DNA of 64,000 nucleotides, taken from a virus. The notes below the pieces were generated by a model. It did not search any database. It saw only the letters and a list, made by a program, of their open reading frames with translations, and was not told the DNA's origin. The stretch covers positions 124,001 to 188,000 of IMG/VR virus record IMGVR_UViG_3300043426_000266; one strand, given 5' to 3'. A program made the translations under genes and the position numbers. Positions 16,201 to 24,375 of this stretch are shown one piece after another (position 1 is the stretch's first letter; the number at the start of each line of letters is the position of its first letter).

Positions 16201-17244
16201 CGAGATTTCATGCCCGTGAGCAGTTGGGGCTTTGCTATCCAAAGCATCGTCTAATCCAGCAACCGAACCAATGGTGTGTGTATGTGAGGTCACCTCACCT
16301 ATGAGTTTTGCTTCAATCTCTTCGATTGTGATGTCGCTATTTTTTTGCGCATCGGCTGGAGCATGATCTGTCTGCGAGTGGTCGTACGCGGTTTTACCTT
16401 TATCACCAGGGTATGCCTGATCGTTATTATCACCTAATTCTAACTGAACAATATCAGCAGTCGTCGCAATGTAATCCGAACCATCCCAACGGTAAGTAAT
16501 GTTAGATGTTTTATCAATGTACAAAACACCCTCGGTTCCAGGTTGTGGGAAATCGTTTAAAGTATCTGCAAGGATAATCCAAACAAAAGTATCATGTAGT
16601 TGCGATGTTGGTATTTTACCAGTCACATCTAGCGAAGCAACCCCGTTGGCTACCCCAACCTTATCTGCATCAAGCTTCAAAGTTAGTGCGGCATCTAACC
16701 CAGTAACACCAGAGATCGAATGAACATGATCAGCATCCGCTTTACCGTCTAACTCATCAACTAATCCAGTAACACCAGAGACCGAATGAACATGGTCAAC
16801 ATCCGCTTTACCATCTAACTCATTCTCTAATCCAGTAACACCAGAGACCGAATGAACATGGTCAACATCCGCTTTACCATCTAATTCATTACGAACATGG
16901 TCAGCATCCGCTTTACCATCTAACTCATTCTCTAATCCAGTAATCGAACTGATTTGATGCCCGTGAGCAGTTGGGGCTTTGTCGTTTAATGCTATCGTTA
17001 AACCAGTAATGTCGGCTACACCATGACTATGAGTTACTCCGGCTTTACTACCTAACGCGGCAGGTAAACCAAAAATACTATCTATATCTAACCCAAACCG
17101 AATAAATGTTTTCAATTGACCCATGGTCAGTTTAACAGAAACCCATGTATCGTTTACGTTTTGGGATATGATCGTTAAATCCTCATCAGAGAGCGCTTCT
17201 GGCGCTTCACCTAATGTACTAATCGCTGAGTCAACCATTTCCAA
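13252..17244 (-). CDS. Tail fibre protein with His-rich collagen-like repeats
   Basis: A 1330-aa protein, likely receptor-binding. Its N-terminal third and middle carry many copies of the phage-fibre repeat of the form GH.H.IS.ITGL...LD.KA (e.g. HVHSVSGVTGLENELDGKAD and HTHTIANVTGLQAALNAKA), whose histidines probably bind metal along a trimeric shaft. Between shaft segments lie beta-rich domains, including residues ~400-600. The last ~400 residues are Gly/Val/Thr-rich and lack the repeat, fitting a receptor-binding tip. The N-terminus (NVNDTWVSVKLTMGQLKTFI) should attach to the tail. On the minus strand with two other genes, probably late; three bases separate it from the upstream gene's stop. 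Confidence 0.9.
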   Translation of the reverse strand: MEMVDSAISTLGEAPEALSDEDLTIISQNVNDTWVSVKLTMGQLKTFIRFGLDIDSIFGLPAALGSKAGVTHSHGVADITGLTIALNDKAPTAHGHQISSITGLENELDGKADADHVRNELDGKADVDHVHSVSGVTGLENELDGKADVDHVHSVSGVTGLVDELDGKADADHVHSISGVTGLDAALTLKLDADKVGVANGVASLDVTGKIPTSQLHDTFVWIILADTLNDFPQPGTEGVLYIDKTSNITYRWDGSDYIATTADIVQLELGDNNDQAYPGDKGKTAYDHSQTDHAPADAQKNSDITIEEIEAKLIGEVTSHTHTIGSVAGLDDALDSKAPTAHGHEISEINGLPDVLDALLPNSLLNAPEGLPTLDENSLLRLTQFPDLNFILEPESIVVEEVIQSSGGILIPDTRPDIVVTGDVFSGDLSSPTNALEFAYEWLGENPATLTFIQGESVELRFIETDDILTDTSDHLIVKLEYNDVDIGNGDLERQAKITVSNSLFSEEGLAIVGEDGNNTALRLERDDGVLSLYLDNFPVLTVDAGVVFNFMHFIEVDNTLTSLSYAFVNTSLTVYNLPFDLENGKLYRVSVECEINSRKLYPGDCFFFYSNKTRIIILRSSSKQQQLEEAILSHGHVISQVQGLGTQLDGIATALNNKSNTGHVHLITDITGLAGELTGLYSAVAGKAATAHTHVINDITGLATALSTLTSSVDGKAATAHTHTIANVTGLQAALNAKAATSHTHPEITAETILLTEFNVATNPERPATGDSIQTVIEKMQRQLDLLSRFSQNVFEPSNDFPYVEADGTLYRFNSGTITDNQSTQNVTLAPGYYRLIAGAPCEYTGGVIDLIGKWVRVYKASDSGEVYVSQETMGEDALIVGGITSKGNDPFGYIGGVGYKSNLVFPYLFKQIEELHRGLDGTSPDLGTRNGAISVSLPLIVPVPLDVTLLIGANVTAAADEHGGFVWIRELLPAAIVVPNGFVLTNGIYNGTILGWDEFGTIEITPDTFNGYQAHRPNSINEVVVYTVPDLGTPTGDVTYNIGLRSGDESIKFIEVVYTSTGGGSLTVKENGVDLFGELFGSLPAKIKIRTISSLIFEVALLDGSDVITHQRTIFTDGENANRFYLEGLFVEAADVEPTLVTVDGVENTEADWISSGSINDFVNKIHYWNRSNQFNIGTVGSPILIDQYSTATSISTDYFVEFDVTQFDNVGVKSIDIYLAVSSNITTARTTNVGHISLFNVDNSGSIVTTLKDFVTADLVDGDALAIDSIKLSRTSDTEVVVDYVDGAPVASNTFTVVAGGLFVHVEVRTDTGVEIINLPYNVGTA
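16692..16950 (-). repeat. 66-bp tandem repeats coding fibre shaft units
   Basis: Nearly identical 22-codon units (ELDGKADVDHVHSVSGVTGL plus two residues) occur in tandem. One shortened unit joins ...DADHVRN directly to ELDGKAD, as if part of a unit was lost by slippage or recombination. Confidence 0.85.
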
Positions 17245-17247
17245 CTC

Positions 17248-17745
17248 CTAAAGTAATATTTTGCTACCATTTTCTAAAAGTAGATAATCCATGTTTTCTT
17301 TTCTTAGATAATTCCCATCAACGGTACCATTACCAGCTAAGTCCCCGATATACCCAAGGGATGTTGGCTTAGTTTGAATTACCCAGTTGACAATCTCTAA
17401 ATCATCTTCAGTAAAGTCAAACCCATGACTATTTAGAAACTCTAAGGCAAGTTGTAAACTCATTACGGGAATTTGAAGATCGATGGGTACGATGTCTCGA
17501 ATATCAATTCGATCGTACAAACAAGATCTTAGAACTTCACCAATACCAGCTTGTGGGTCATTATTTTCCCCAACAACAGAAGGATCAACTTTTAATACAA
17601 TCTTACTGTTGTAGAGTGTATAATCTATCGTCTCAACCGAAACAACTTCAATACCAGGATAACTGGAACCTCTAAGATCATCTAAAGAAATGTTTTTACC
17701 TTCTACAGAAATGTAAACCCGTTTCCTTAACACCGGCATTGCCAT
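17248..17745 (-). CDS. Unknown protein upstream of tail fibre
   Basis: A 165-aa protein starting behind AGGAGGATTT. A beta-rich first half is followed by MSLQLALEFLNSHGFDF (residues ~98-114). Short, directly upstream of the fibre and co-transcribed, it may be a fibre-attachment or baseplate protein; this is from position only. Confidence 0.6.
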   Translation of the reverse strand: MAMPVLRKRVYISVEGKNISLDDLRGSSYPGIEVVSVETIDYTLYNSKIVLKVDPSVVGENNDPQAGIGEVLRSCLYDRIDIRDIVPIDLQIPVMSLQLALEFLNSHGFDFTEDDLEIVNWVIQTKPTSLGYIGDLAGNGTVDGNYLRKENMDYLLLENGSKILL

Positions 17746-17753
17746 AAATCCTC

Positions 17754-18971
17754 CTAACCAAAGTAATCCTTGGAAAACATTCTAAGAATGATGTAGAGCA
17801 TCACCCCGGTTCTAATTACAGCAATCACGGAAGGGTTTGAATTTCTAATATTCTTTTTAATAAACTTTTCACCAATATCCCGCATTTTCTCAACATCGCC
17901 TTTAGCCTTAGATGCGGTGTATAATGATCTCATGTAGGTTAAAAGCTCTGGTAGGTTACTCACCTTCTTGGCAGTTTTAGGGTCAGTAACAACTTGTTCA
18001 AAACAATGACTAATGATTAGGTCCAACCACTCTTGAGTCATCTTGTTCTTTTTACTATGTTGTTGATGAAAACTAATTAAAGCAGGTGCTAATAAGTGTG
18101 GTGGTAGTGTTGGTAACATAGATGTTACTACTGTGACTAAGTCAGTTTTAATAAACTCATTTAAAGGCGAACCAACCACACCTTCCATGTAGACTCGGTA
18201 AGCGTTATATTTCTTACTCATGTCTTTAATAACAATATCGCCTTCTAAGTTACTAAAGTAAGATTGTTTATGACGTTTCATTTCTTTTTCTTTAATACGT
18301 GCCAAAACTTCCCAAAGGTTTTTAATAATGGAACGAAGTCGTCCTTGAATATCAGTGATCATGTATTGTATATCACCATCATCATTAAACTTAGTTAATG
18401 TTTCGGAGTGAATACCAGATTCACTAATAATGTCTTCTGCTCTTTCGACCATCAACCCCATCCAGCTCCCTTCTTTACGAAGTGTATATTTCATGGATAA
18501 CTCATCGTAGATCATCTGGGATAGTTCAGGATTAACCGGGTGTGGGAAAAAGTGTGTCATTAAAGAAGTAATCAGTTTGAAATTCATAACAAGAATTGCT
18601 TGATACATCCCATCCATTTTATCTTTAGCAGATAAGTTTGATGTTTTAAAACGATGAGCAAGCCATAAACAACTTAGGTTCATAACGTCAGTACCACGAA
18701 CCCAATCCTCATTTACAGTCGGTAAAGATTTTACCTCATTACGAATTTCGGTTTCCTCTAAACCTAGCAGGTCAATTAAGAACGCATGGCGATCGGAGGA
18801 CTTAAATTTTACAGGATATACACCAATCGCATTACCGCCAAAAAATTGAACACTCTCCTCGGATGAGTTTACAATTCCAACCCCATAATCCGTTAATTTT
18901 TTAACTAAACCACGGTCAAATTTAATAGTCGACCCATGACGATCAAAGATCGATTTTATACTCTGCGCCAT
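17754..18971 (-). CDS. Unknown 405-aa protein, probably structural
   Basis: First gene of the minus-strand fibre operon. Mostly helical, with a basic middle region (KEKEMKRHKQSYF) and a hydrophobic C-terminal stretch (VIAVIRTGVMLYIILRMF) that could be a membrane or buried helix. No family recognised. Sharing an operon with the fibre suggests a virion or tail role. Confidence 0.65.
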   Translation of the reverse strand: MAQSIKSIFDRHGSTIKFDRGLVKKLTDYGVGIVNSSEESVQFFGGNAIGVYPVKFKSSDRHAFLIDLLGLEETEIRNEVKSLPTVNEDWVRGTDVMNLSCLWLAHRFKTSNLSAKDKMDGMYQAILVMNFKLITSLMTHFFPHPVNPELSQMIYDELSMKYTLRKEGSWMGLMVERAEDIISESGIHSETLTKFNDDGDIQYMITDIQGRLRSIIKNLWEVLARIKEKEMKRHKQSYFSNLEGDIVIKDMSKKYNAYRVYMEGVVGSPLNEFIKTDLVTVVTSMLPTLPPHLLAPALISFHQQHSKKNKMTQEWLDLIISHCFEQVVTDPKTAKKVSNLPELLTYMRSLYTASKAKGDVEKMRDIGEKFIKKNIRNSNPSVIAVIRTGVMLYIILRMFSKDYFG

Positions 18972-19016
18972 AATCTGAATCCTCTAAGCTCAAATGATTA
19001 CAAAGTAAAAAATTAC

Positions 19017-19040
19017 AAATATATAATATTAACTTGAATA
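19017..19040 (+). promoter_or_regulatory. Orphan early-type promoter box
   Basis: AATATATAATATTAACTTGAATAA resembles the recurring box but has no plus-strand gene after it; the hairpin at 19053-19085 follows at once. It could drive a ~50-nt RNA, or be fortuitous AT-rich sequence between minus-strand genes. Confidence 0.35.
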
Positions 19041-19052
19041 ACCCGCATAAAG

Positions 19053-19085
19053 AAAATACAAAGGGATTAATCCCTTTGTATTTTT
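19053..19085. terminator. Bidirectional hairpin terminator
   Basis: AAAATACAAAGGGATT/AATCCCTTTGTATTTT inverted repeat overlapping the 3' end of the minus-strand 61-aa gene. Confidence 0.8.
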
Positions 19086-19252
19086 ACTTGTGTTGAATGT
19101 ATAAGTAATGCGGCGTTAGTTTTAAGTCCTAATTTAATCATGGAGTAATTTGATTTATCACTCTTGTCTTTAGAACTCTTTTTAGTTGTACCTAACGCAG
19201 CTAAGCTACCCGCTTCCGAAAATTGATTTAACATCGCAATTTCGATTTTCAT
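19067..19252 (-). CDS. Unknown 61-aa basic protein
   Basis: Starts behind a good AAGGGAAT site and ends within the hairpin at 19053-19085, giving a self-contained minus-strand unit. Lys/Ser-rich centre (TTKKSSKDKSDKS). Size and charge fit a small regulator or nucleic-acid binder, but no motif is present. Confidence 0.5.
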   Translation of the reverse strand: MKIEIAMLNQFSEAGSLAALGTTKKSSKDKSDKSNYSMIKLGLKTNAALLIHSTQVKIQRD

Positions 19253-19267
19253 ATTCCCTTGCCCTGA

Positions 19268-19292
19268 ATATTTACATATTATTAGGGTGTTT
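19268..19292 (+). promoter_or_regulatory. Early-type promoter box upstream of DHFR gene
   Basis: TTACATATTATTAGGGTGTTTAA, most like the box at 47590 (ACACATTATTAGATTG). Both are followed by the same AGATAACCAAAGGAG leader. Confidence 0.45.
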
Positions 19293-19339
19293 AATTTACT
19301 GAACCGTCTATTTATTTAGATAACCAAAGGAGTGACAGT

Positions 19340-20194
19340 ATGTCAATAAAACTAGCTTCAATAATGGCGGTAGATTTAAGTGGTGGTATTGGTTACAAGG
19401 GCCAGTTACCTTGGCAAAGTAACCGAGCGGATATGCGTTGGTTTAAAGATGCAACTCTTCATCAACAGGTCATTGTAAGTCCAACTACTTATGATGGTAT
19501 TCCAAACGGTTTACCAGGGCGTCATGTAATTATGGCTCGTCGTCAACACAAAGACGAAACCCGAGAAATTTATTTAGAGGACCTGACGGGTCATCCTATT
19601 GCCAAATGCTTTGATAGTATGTCTAATAAAGGGTTGGGTGATTTACCCATTGTGCTCGGTGGTAAAAAGGTTTACGAGTCATTCGAACCAGAAACAGTAA
19701 CAAAGTTTATTACAATTATTCCTGGTCATCATGTTGCCGATACCAAAATGAATCTAGAAAAACTCTTCGACCCAGAGCACTGGGAAGCAAGATTTATTGG
19801 CGGGTCTATACTTAAAGAACAATATTGTTATCTTGTTATTCTTGACCGTAAGGGTGAAAAGGAACATCATCACGGAATGGTAGAGCAGGTGAATAATCAT
19901 TTTGAACCTTATGTTAAGTTAACGCTAAAAGAAGGAATCGTTGTTAAACCAAATGCACATGGTGTCTCAAGCATTAATGAATTTATTGTAATCCCTAAAC
20001 ACCAAACGGGTATATTCTCTATCCGTAAATCACTTGCCATAAAAGGATTATATACCTCAGGTCAGACCTTTTCTCGCAACTGGCTAGGGTATCCACAAAT
20101 CATCATCACTAATCAATCGCTTAACGAGATTGAATTACCAGCTGGTACAGAAATCGGCGAACTTGCTTTACTTAACTCCAACTACACAGGTTAA
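19340..20194 (+). CDS. Dihydrofolate reductase fused to a dUTPase/dCTP-deaminase-like domain
   Basis: Residues 1-165 are DHFR: SIMAVDLSGGIGYKGQLPW, catalytic Asp31 in ADMRWFKDAT, GLPGRHVIMARR and the cofactor loop PIVLGGKKVYE. It supplies tetrahydrofolate for the thymidylate synthase encoded at 21944. Residues ~210-284 resemble the trimeric dUTPase/Dcd fold: TGIFSIRKSLAIKGLY, then NWLGYPQIIITNQSLNEIELPAGTEIGELAL, matching the family's DPGW.G...L...N.....L.PG..IG.L pattern. The catalytic Asp/Glu of both enzymes are not visible, so the C-terminal domain may be regulatory or inactive. 284 aa against about 160 for DHFR alone. The start is behind AAGGAG in a leader shared with 25312 and 47640. Confidence 0.8.
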   Translation: MSIKLASIMAVDLSGGIGYKGQLPWQSNRADMRWFKDATLHQQVIVSPTTYDGIPNGLPGRHVIMARRQHKDETREIYLEDLTGHPIAKCFDSMSNKGLGDLPIVLGGKKVYESFEPETVTKFITIIPGHHVADTKMNLEKLFDPEHWEARFIGGSILKEQYCYLVILDRKGEKEHHHGMVEQVNNHFEPYVKLTLKEGIVVKPNAHGVSSINEFIVIPKHQTGIFSIRKSLAIKGLYTSGQTFSRNWLGYPQIIITNQSLNEIELPAGTEIGELALLNSNYTG

Positions 20195-20200
20195 ATCAAC

Positions 20201-21058
20201 ATGTCAACTTTAAATATTCAAATGTTAAACACCCTTCGAGTTATCGCAGAAGGGGAAACTATGGAAGAAGATAAGAGTTTATTACCAACCGACCTTTTCG
20301 ATTTTCCAGAAACTTTCAACGACGTAGTTTCCGATATGTTGCAAGGTTCAGCAACCCCAGAGGAAATCCGTGATTTAATTAAATATGCAGTTATTATTGA
20401 TACGAATATTCGTTATCGTTATAACCCGGAAGAAGTCGCAAAATTAGAGAATGAGTCAGGCATCAATCCATCCGAATTTGCCAAGGTTTATGATTTGATT
20501 GATTCAAATTTTAAAGTCTCGGAAGGTCAGGCAGTTGCCGGGATTTTAGAAGGAACCTCTTCTTACATCTTGTGTGGTTTAGCGGGCGTAATTCGTCGCA
20601 ATTATTCCGAACTGTACGACGATGGTTCTACCACGGCTTTCTATAATCTAATTGCGTTACATGCTAATCTCTCAGCATCTAACCCAAGTTCAACTGAATG
20701 CTGGTGGTTAGAAACACTATTCACAATGTATGGAAACGACGAATCAATTGAAAGCATAGAAGACACTTTCTTTACTGACGAAGAAACAGTGAATCATGCA
20801 ATTGAATTATGGTACATCTCATTCGTACAACCGCTTCAAAATTTCTGGGACAATATCGCCAACGTTACAAACGAATATAACCCAAGTCATTTGGTTTCAT
20901 TCCTATATTCGGATGTAGAAAATACACTTGCGGACTTGTATGAGGTTGGGTTACCTAAAGCCGAATCAGGTTATATTTCTCCGATCTCATCGATTAGTGT
21001 TAGTAAATCTGTAACCAATGTTGAACAGATGATGTTTGCGTTACTCACCAGTGAGTAA
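20201..21058 (+). CDS. Unknown acidic 285-aa protein
   Basis: Seven bases after the DHFR gene and probably in the same transcript. Strongly acidic, helical, without motifs I recognise. Ends before the terminator at 21066. Neither charge nor neighbours is enough for a function. Confidence 0.65.
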   Translation: MSTLNIQMLNTLRVIAEGETMEEDKSLLPTDLFDFPETFNDVVSDMLQGSATPEEIRDLIKYAVIIDTNIRYRYNPEEVAKLENESGINPSEFAKVYDLIDSNFKVSEGQAVAGILEGTSSYILCGLAGVIRRNYSELYDDGSTTAFYNLIALHANLSASNPSSTECWWLETLFTMYGNDESIESIEDTFFTDEETVNHAIELWYISFVQPLQNFWDNIANVTNEYNPSHLVSFLYSDVENTLADLYEVGLPKAESGYISPISSISVSKSVTNVEQMMFALLTSE

Positions 21059-21065
21059 GCGACCT

Positions 21066-21098
21066 AAATAAGAAGGGGTAACCCCTTCTTATTTTTTT
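21066..21098 (+). terminator. Intrinsic terminator
   Basis: AAATAAGAAGGGG-TAA-CCCCTTCTTATTT followed by a T run. The sequence after it, TTTAGGATTTTTATGAG, is nearly identical to that after the terminator at 2636. Confidence 0.9.
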
Positions 21099-21140
21099 AG
21101 GATTTTTATGAGTTTCCCCATTCTATAGTGAGAAAATAAA

Positions 21141-21944
21141 ATGAGTGCAGATGCTGCTACGAAGATTGATATTGCGCCATTAACAATTGTTGTTTCAGAA
21201 GCGCTCGACCCTCGTGTACGTCGTAAGTTAGAGGCAGAACAACAGGCAGATGTAAAGACCTATAAAGAATTAACCCGTTCTTTAGAAACTCAAGAAGATT
21301 TAAATAAAATCAGACAAGAAGTGGAGGATCAAGGAGATGAAGCAGACCCATTCAAAACTCCAGAACCAACGGAATCAGAGCCAGCAGAAGCAGAAGCCCA
21401 ACCCCAACAGCCGACCCCTGCTGAAAACCCAACGCCTGCTGCGGAACAAACTGCTGAACCTGCAACAACGCCGGCTACTACAGAAGTGCCAGCCGACACA
21501 GCAGCTCCAGCGGAGACTCCAGCGGCTACTGGACAAGATCAAGGTGCTGATGAGGATCTTAGTTCAGCGTTTGAAGGATTTGGCGTAAATTTACCGCGCA
21601 ATCTTCTTCGTAAAATTGTAAAAGATTACATTAAGATGGAATCAAGTGACATTGACTCGATCGGTGAATTGGAGCACATTAAGTCATTTGTTTACATCGA
21701 CTTAAGTCAGAATAAAGTAGATGGTGATACGCTTGAATCAGTTCAAACACTACGTGATCCAGAAAACACAATTGTGGTTATCAATGAAGAATCGATCCCT
21801 GATGCTGATACCACAATTCGTGCCCGCCGTATCGCAGAACAATTGTCTAACCGTGGTGTGAAAATCTTCTATGATTTAGAAGAAGCAACAAACTATTTAA
21901 ATGAACTTTACGATATCGTCTCTGGACGTAAAAAGGATGCTTAA
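21141..21944 (+). CDS. Unknown protein with Pro/Glu/Ala/Thr-rich linker
   Basis: A 267-aa protein in three parts: a charged helical start (residues 1-70), a low-complexity linker rich in P, E, A, T and Q (70-140), and a folded C-terminal domain (140-267) with alternating strands and helices (FVYIDLSQNKVDGDTLESVQ, NTIVVINEES, RGVKIFYDLEEA). The stop overlaps the thymidylate synthase start (TAATG), so the two are coupled. No enzyme motif seen. Confidence 0.65.
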   Translation: MSADAATKIDIAPLTIVVSEALDPRVRRKLEAEQQADVKTYKELTRSLETQEDLNKIRQEVEDQGDEADPFKTPEPTESEPAEAEAQPQQPTPAENPTPAAEQTAEPATTPATTEVPADTAAPAETPAATGQDQGADEDLSSAFEGFGVNLPRNLLRKIVKDYIKMESSDIDSIGELEHIKSFVYIDLSQNKVDGDTLESVQTLRDPENTIVVINEESIPDADTTIRARRIAEQLSNRGVKIFYDLEEATNYLNELYDIVSGRKKDA

Positions 21945-23095
21945 TGATAAACTATAAAAGTTTAGTTGCCGATGTTTTAAATAACGGCAAAATGGTAAAC
22001 ACAGGCAAAGGTAGAACAAAACGTTTAATAGGTGCAATGGTTCGCTATGATATCGGTAATAAACTTCCCGTTGTTACCGGTAAAAAAACAAACATCAATT
22101 GGGCTTTGATTGAAACCGCAATGTTTCTTAAAGGTGAGCACCATACTGATTTCTTAAAACAATATGGCGCGGAAAAGATTTGGGAAAAACAAGCTTTAAG
22201 TGAAGACTTTAAAGTTAAACATCCGATTCCACCCGCTGATGTTATTGCTAAACTGGTTGAATTAAAAGGTATAACTACCGAAGAAGCTGCCGCTGAGTTT
22301 GAAGGTTTAGCTATTGCGTACCAAGAACAACTTGTGAATATCGGCAAAGAATTTCAAGCAAAGGAAGGTGAAGAAGTTAATGAAGCTGGTTATAAAGAAG
22401 CAATTGAAAAACACACAATTGCTTTTGAAACCACTTTAACGGATCTAGGTCTTGAGATTTATTCAGAAAAGGTCATTTACTCAAAAGGTGAAATGGGTCC
22501 TACCTATGGCGCACAATGGGTGAAATGGTTGGGTGTAAATCCAACTGATAATCGTCTAGTGTATATTGACCAAATCAAAGAAATTCTTTGGAAATTGGAA
22601 AACATCCCAGACTCTCGTCAGATTATTTTATCAGCCTGGAATCCTGCGGTAATTGCTCGAGAAACAATTCCGTATGATGCTAAAATTAAAGCGGGTTACA
22701 TGGGGCAGCCACCATGCCATCTTGTAACTCAATTCTTAGCAGATTTGAATGAAGATGGTACTCGTACATTAAACGCGGTATTATTTATTCGCTCGAATGA
22801 CTTAGCTTTAGGCCACCCATTCAATATCATTGGTTACGCGGCGATCCTTCACCTTATTGCTGCTAAGTTTAACTGGAAGGTAGGTGAGTTGGTTGTTCAA
22901 ATTGGTGATGCTCATATCTATGAAAATCATCTAGAGGGAATGAAGACTTATCTTTATGATCGTCCGATTCATGAAACCCCGACATTCAAACTCGCAGAAG
23001 GAGTAACGATTGATAACTTCACAGTTGAAGATCTCTTAACTGCGGTTGGTGAATACAAACACGAGGCGTACATGCCTTTTGAAATTAACGTTTAA
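21944..23095 (+). CDS. thyA: Thymidylate synthase (ThyA type)
   Basis: Makes dTMP from dUMP with methylene-tetrahydrofolate. Diagnostic residues: nucleophile Cys258 in QPPCHL, Arg283 and Asp286 in FIRSNDLALGHPFN, Asn294, His324 and Tyr326 in GDAHIYENH, and GPTYGAQW (185-192). DSRQIILSAWNP keeps the first of the usual two phosphate-binding arginines; the second is Gln. The protein is 383 aa against about 264 in E. coli, because of an extra ~80-100 residues (about 90-175) before GPTYG, acidic and helical. Works with the DHFR of the same region. Confidence 0.95.
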   Translation: MINYKSLVADVLNNGKMVNTGKGRTKRLIGAMVRYDIGNKLPVVTGKKTNINWALIETAMFLKGEHHTDFLKQYGAEKIWEKQALSEDFKVKHPIPPADVIAKLVELKGITTEEAAAEFEGLAIAYQEQLVNIGKEFQAKEGEEVNEAGYKEAIEKHTIAFETTLTDLGLEIYSEKVIYSKGEMGPTYGAQWVKWLGVNPTDNRLVYIDQIKEILWKLENIPDSRQIILSAWNPAVIARETIPYDAKIKAGYMGQPPCHLVTQFLADLNEDGTRTLNAVLFIRSNDLALGHPFNIIGYAAILHLIAAKFNWKVGELVVQIGDAHIYENHLEGMKTYLYDRPIHETPTFKLAEGVTIDNFTVEDLLTAVGEYKHEAYMPFEINV

Positions 23096-23107
23096 TAGGT
23101 TAACAAG

Positions 23108-23869
23108 ATGGACTTAAAATTAGCACAACGAATCGTCGCAGGTACCGCTGCATTCTTTGATAGCCGACTACATGCTCGTGTTGATGTAGTTACTCAGTGT
23201 GATGGTGAAAAAGCAGTTTATGTGGATTCACTTGGTGTTTCGACAATTCCTGACCCAACCTCAGTTGGCCATAACCTTTACAAGTTTATCCCAAAAAGTA
23301 AAAGTTTCGTTCAAGAACTTCATTTCCAATCTGGTTCGCCATCCAATGGGGTGAATGGATTAACGAACGAGTCAGCCTTGGCGGCAGTTTTACACCGTAT
23401 CACCAAACAGAACGAGACCTTTCCTTCTGCATATAACCAATTAACAATTCTTTGTCTACAAACTGCAATTGCGGCTTTGCAGATGCGAATTAAAGATCGT
23501 AAAGATTTTGGTATTTATGATACTGATCAAGTTGAGCCAAACGCAGAAACAGAAATGGAAGTTTCAAAGGCACTCTCAATCATAAACAGTATTGGCCTTC
23601 TTGGTGATTTGATTATCAAGTTCGATCGTTCGTATGCTTTATCAGCCCCTGGTGCGGTTCATAAGCAGATTGAACGTTTACTTGCGTTTGTTAAACCAGA
23701 AGAAGAAGTTAACGTGGTTACAGCAACAACAATGATGGGTACTGTGGTGCAGATGTCTGGCATTCTTACCTTTTGGCGTGGTCTAGCTGCCAGCATCAAT
23801 CAGGTTTATAAGGAGAATGTTGATGTCTCAAAACCAGCCGAAAATAATTCAGCTAACGACTCCGCTTGA
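23108..23869 (+). CDS. Unknown 253-aa protein
   Basis: Twelve bases after thyA, likely the same operon. A mainly helical soluble protein with no recognised domain; its last 53 bases overlap the next gene. Confidence 0.65.
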   Translation: MDLKLAQRIVAGTAAFFDSRLHARVDVVTQCDGEKAVYVDSLGVSTIPDPTSVGHNLYKFIPKSKSFVQELHFQSGSPSNGVNGLTNESALAAVLHRITKQNETFPSAYNQLTILCLQTAIAALQMRIKDRKDFGIYDTDQVEPNAETEMEVSKALSIINSIGLLGDLIIKFDRSYALSAPGAVHKQIERLLAFVKPEEEVNVVTATTMMGTVVQMSGILTFWRGLAASINQVYKENVDVSKPAENNSANDSA

Positions 23870-24335
23870 GCGTTTTCAAAAGTTTGATGCAGCAGTTGAT
23901 TCAGTTCTTTTGTCACTAGACAAGGTCGGTGAACTTTATACCGACCTTGGGTTTAGAGAAGACGACCTTGTAGGTTTATCTGTTCACAAAAAAGAACAGT
24001 TTAAAGAGGAATTGATTCAGCATGGCCAACTTTGTCTCGCTCTACTCCACCATCCAATGATTGAGGTTTTAAAACAAGCCAGAGAAAAAGCCAGAAGACC
24101 AGGTGATAACTTAGAGCTTTATAAAACCCCAACTGGTGTATGGCAACATTACAAAGGCAACTATTATGAAATGATCGGTGCTTGTAAGTCGACTGATCAT
24201 CATTGTAATGCCGTAATGTATCAAGAACATGGGAAGCCGGATGGTGATATTTACACAATCACCTTGTTTAATTTCTACACCAAGAAAGAAGTAAAAGGTC
24301 AATATGTTTCTCGTTTTGTAAAAATACGAGAATAA
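23823..24335 (+). CDS. Protein with C-terminal DUF1653 domain
   Basis: ATG 23823 is ideally spaced from AGGAG, so I prefer it over ATG 23817; this gives 170 aa. Residues 1-95 are helical. Residues ~100-170 match DUF1653: GVWQHYKGNYYEMIGACKST, then NAVMYQEHGK and GQYVSRFVKI. DUF1653 is a small domain common in phages and bacteria with no settled function. Overlaps the gene upstream. Confidence 0.7.
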   Translation: MSQNQPKIIQLTTPLERFQKFDAAVDSVLLSLDKVGELYTDLGFREDDLVGLSVHKKEQFKEELIQHGQLCLALLHHPMIEVLKQAREKARRPGDNLELYKTPTGVWQHYKGNYYEMIGACKSTDHHCNAVMYQEHGKPDGDIYTITLFNFYTKKEVKGQYVSRFVKIRE

Positions 24336-24338
24336 CTT

Positions 24339-24364
24339 AAACCCTCCCGGTCGGGAGGGTTTAT
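24339..24364. terminator. Bidirectional terminator between convergent genes
   Basis: Perfect AAACCCTCCCGG-T-CGGGAGGGTTT hairpin between a plus-strand gene ending at 24335 and a minus-strand gene ending at 24376. Confidence 0.85.
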
Positions 24365-24375
24365 TTATGCAGCAT

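Noticed and set aside
16692-16950. Regular repeats that might be taken for a CRISPR array
   Set aside because: Repeats are contiguous, in frame, and encode fibre units; no unique spacers.
14222-17000. Several plus-strand frames of 60-106 codons inside the tail-fibre region
   Set aside because: They are antisense shadows of the 1330-aa fibre gene, with no ribosome sites or promoter boxes and composition dictated by the repeats.
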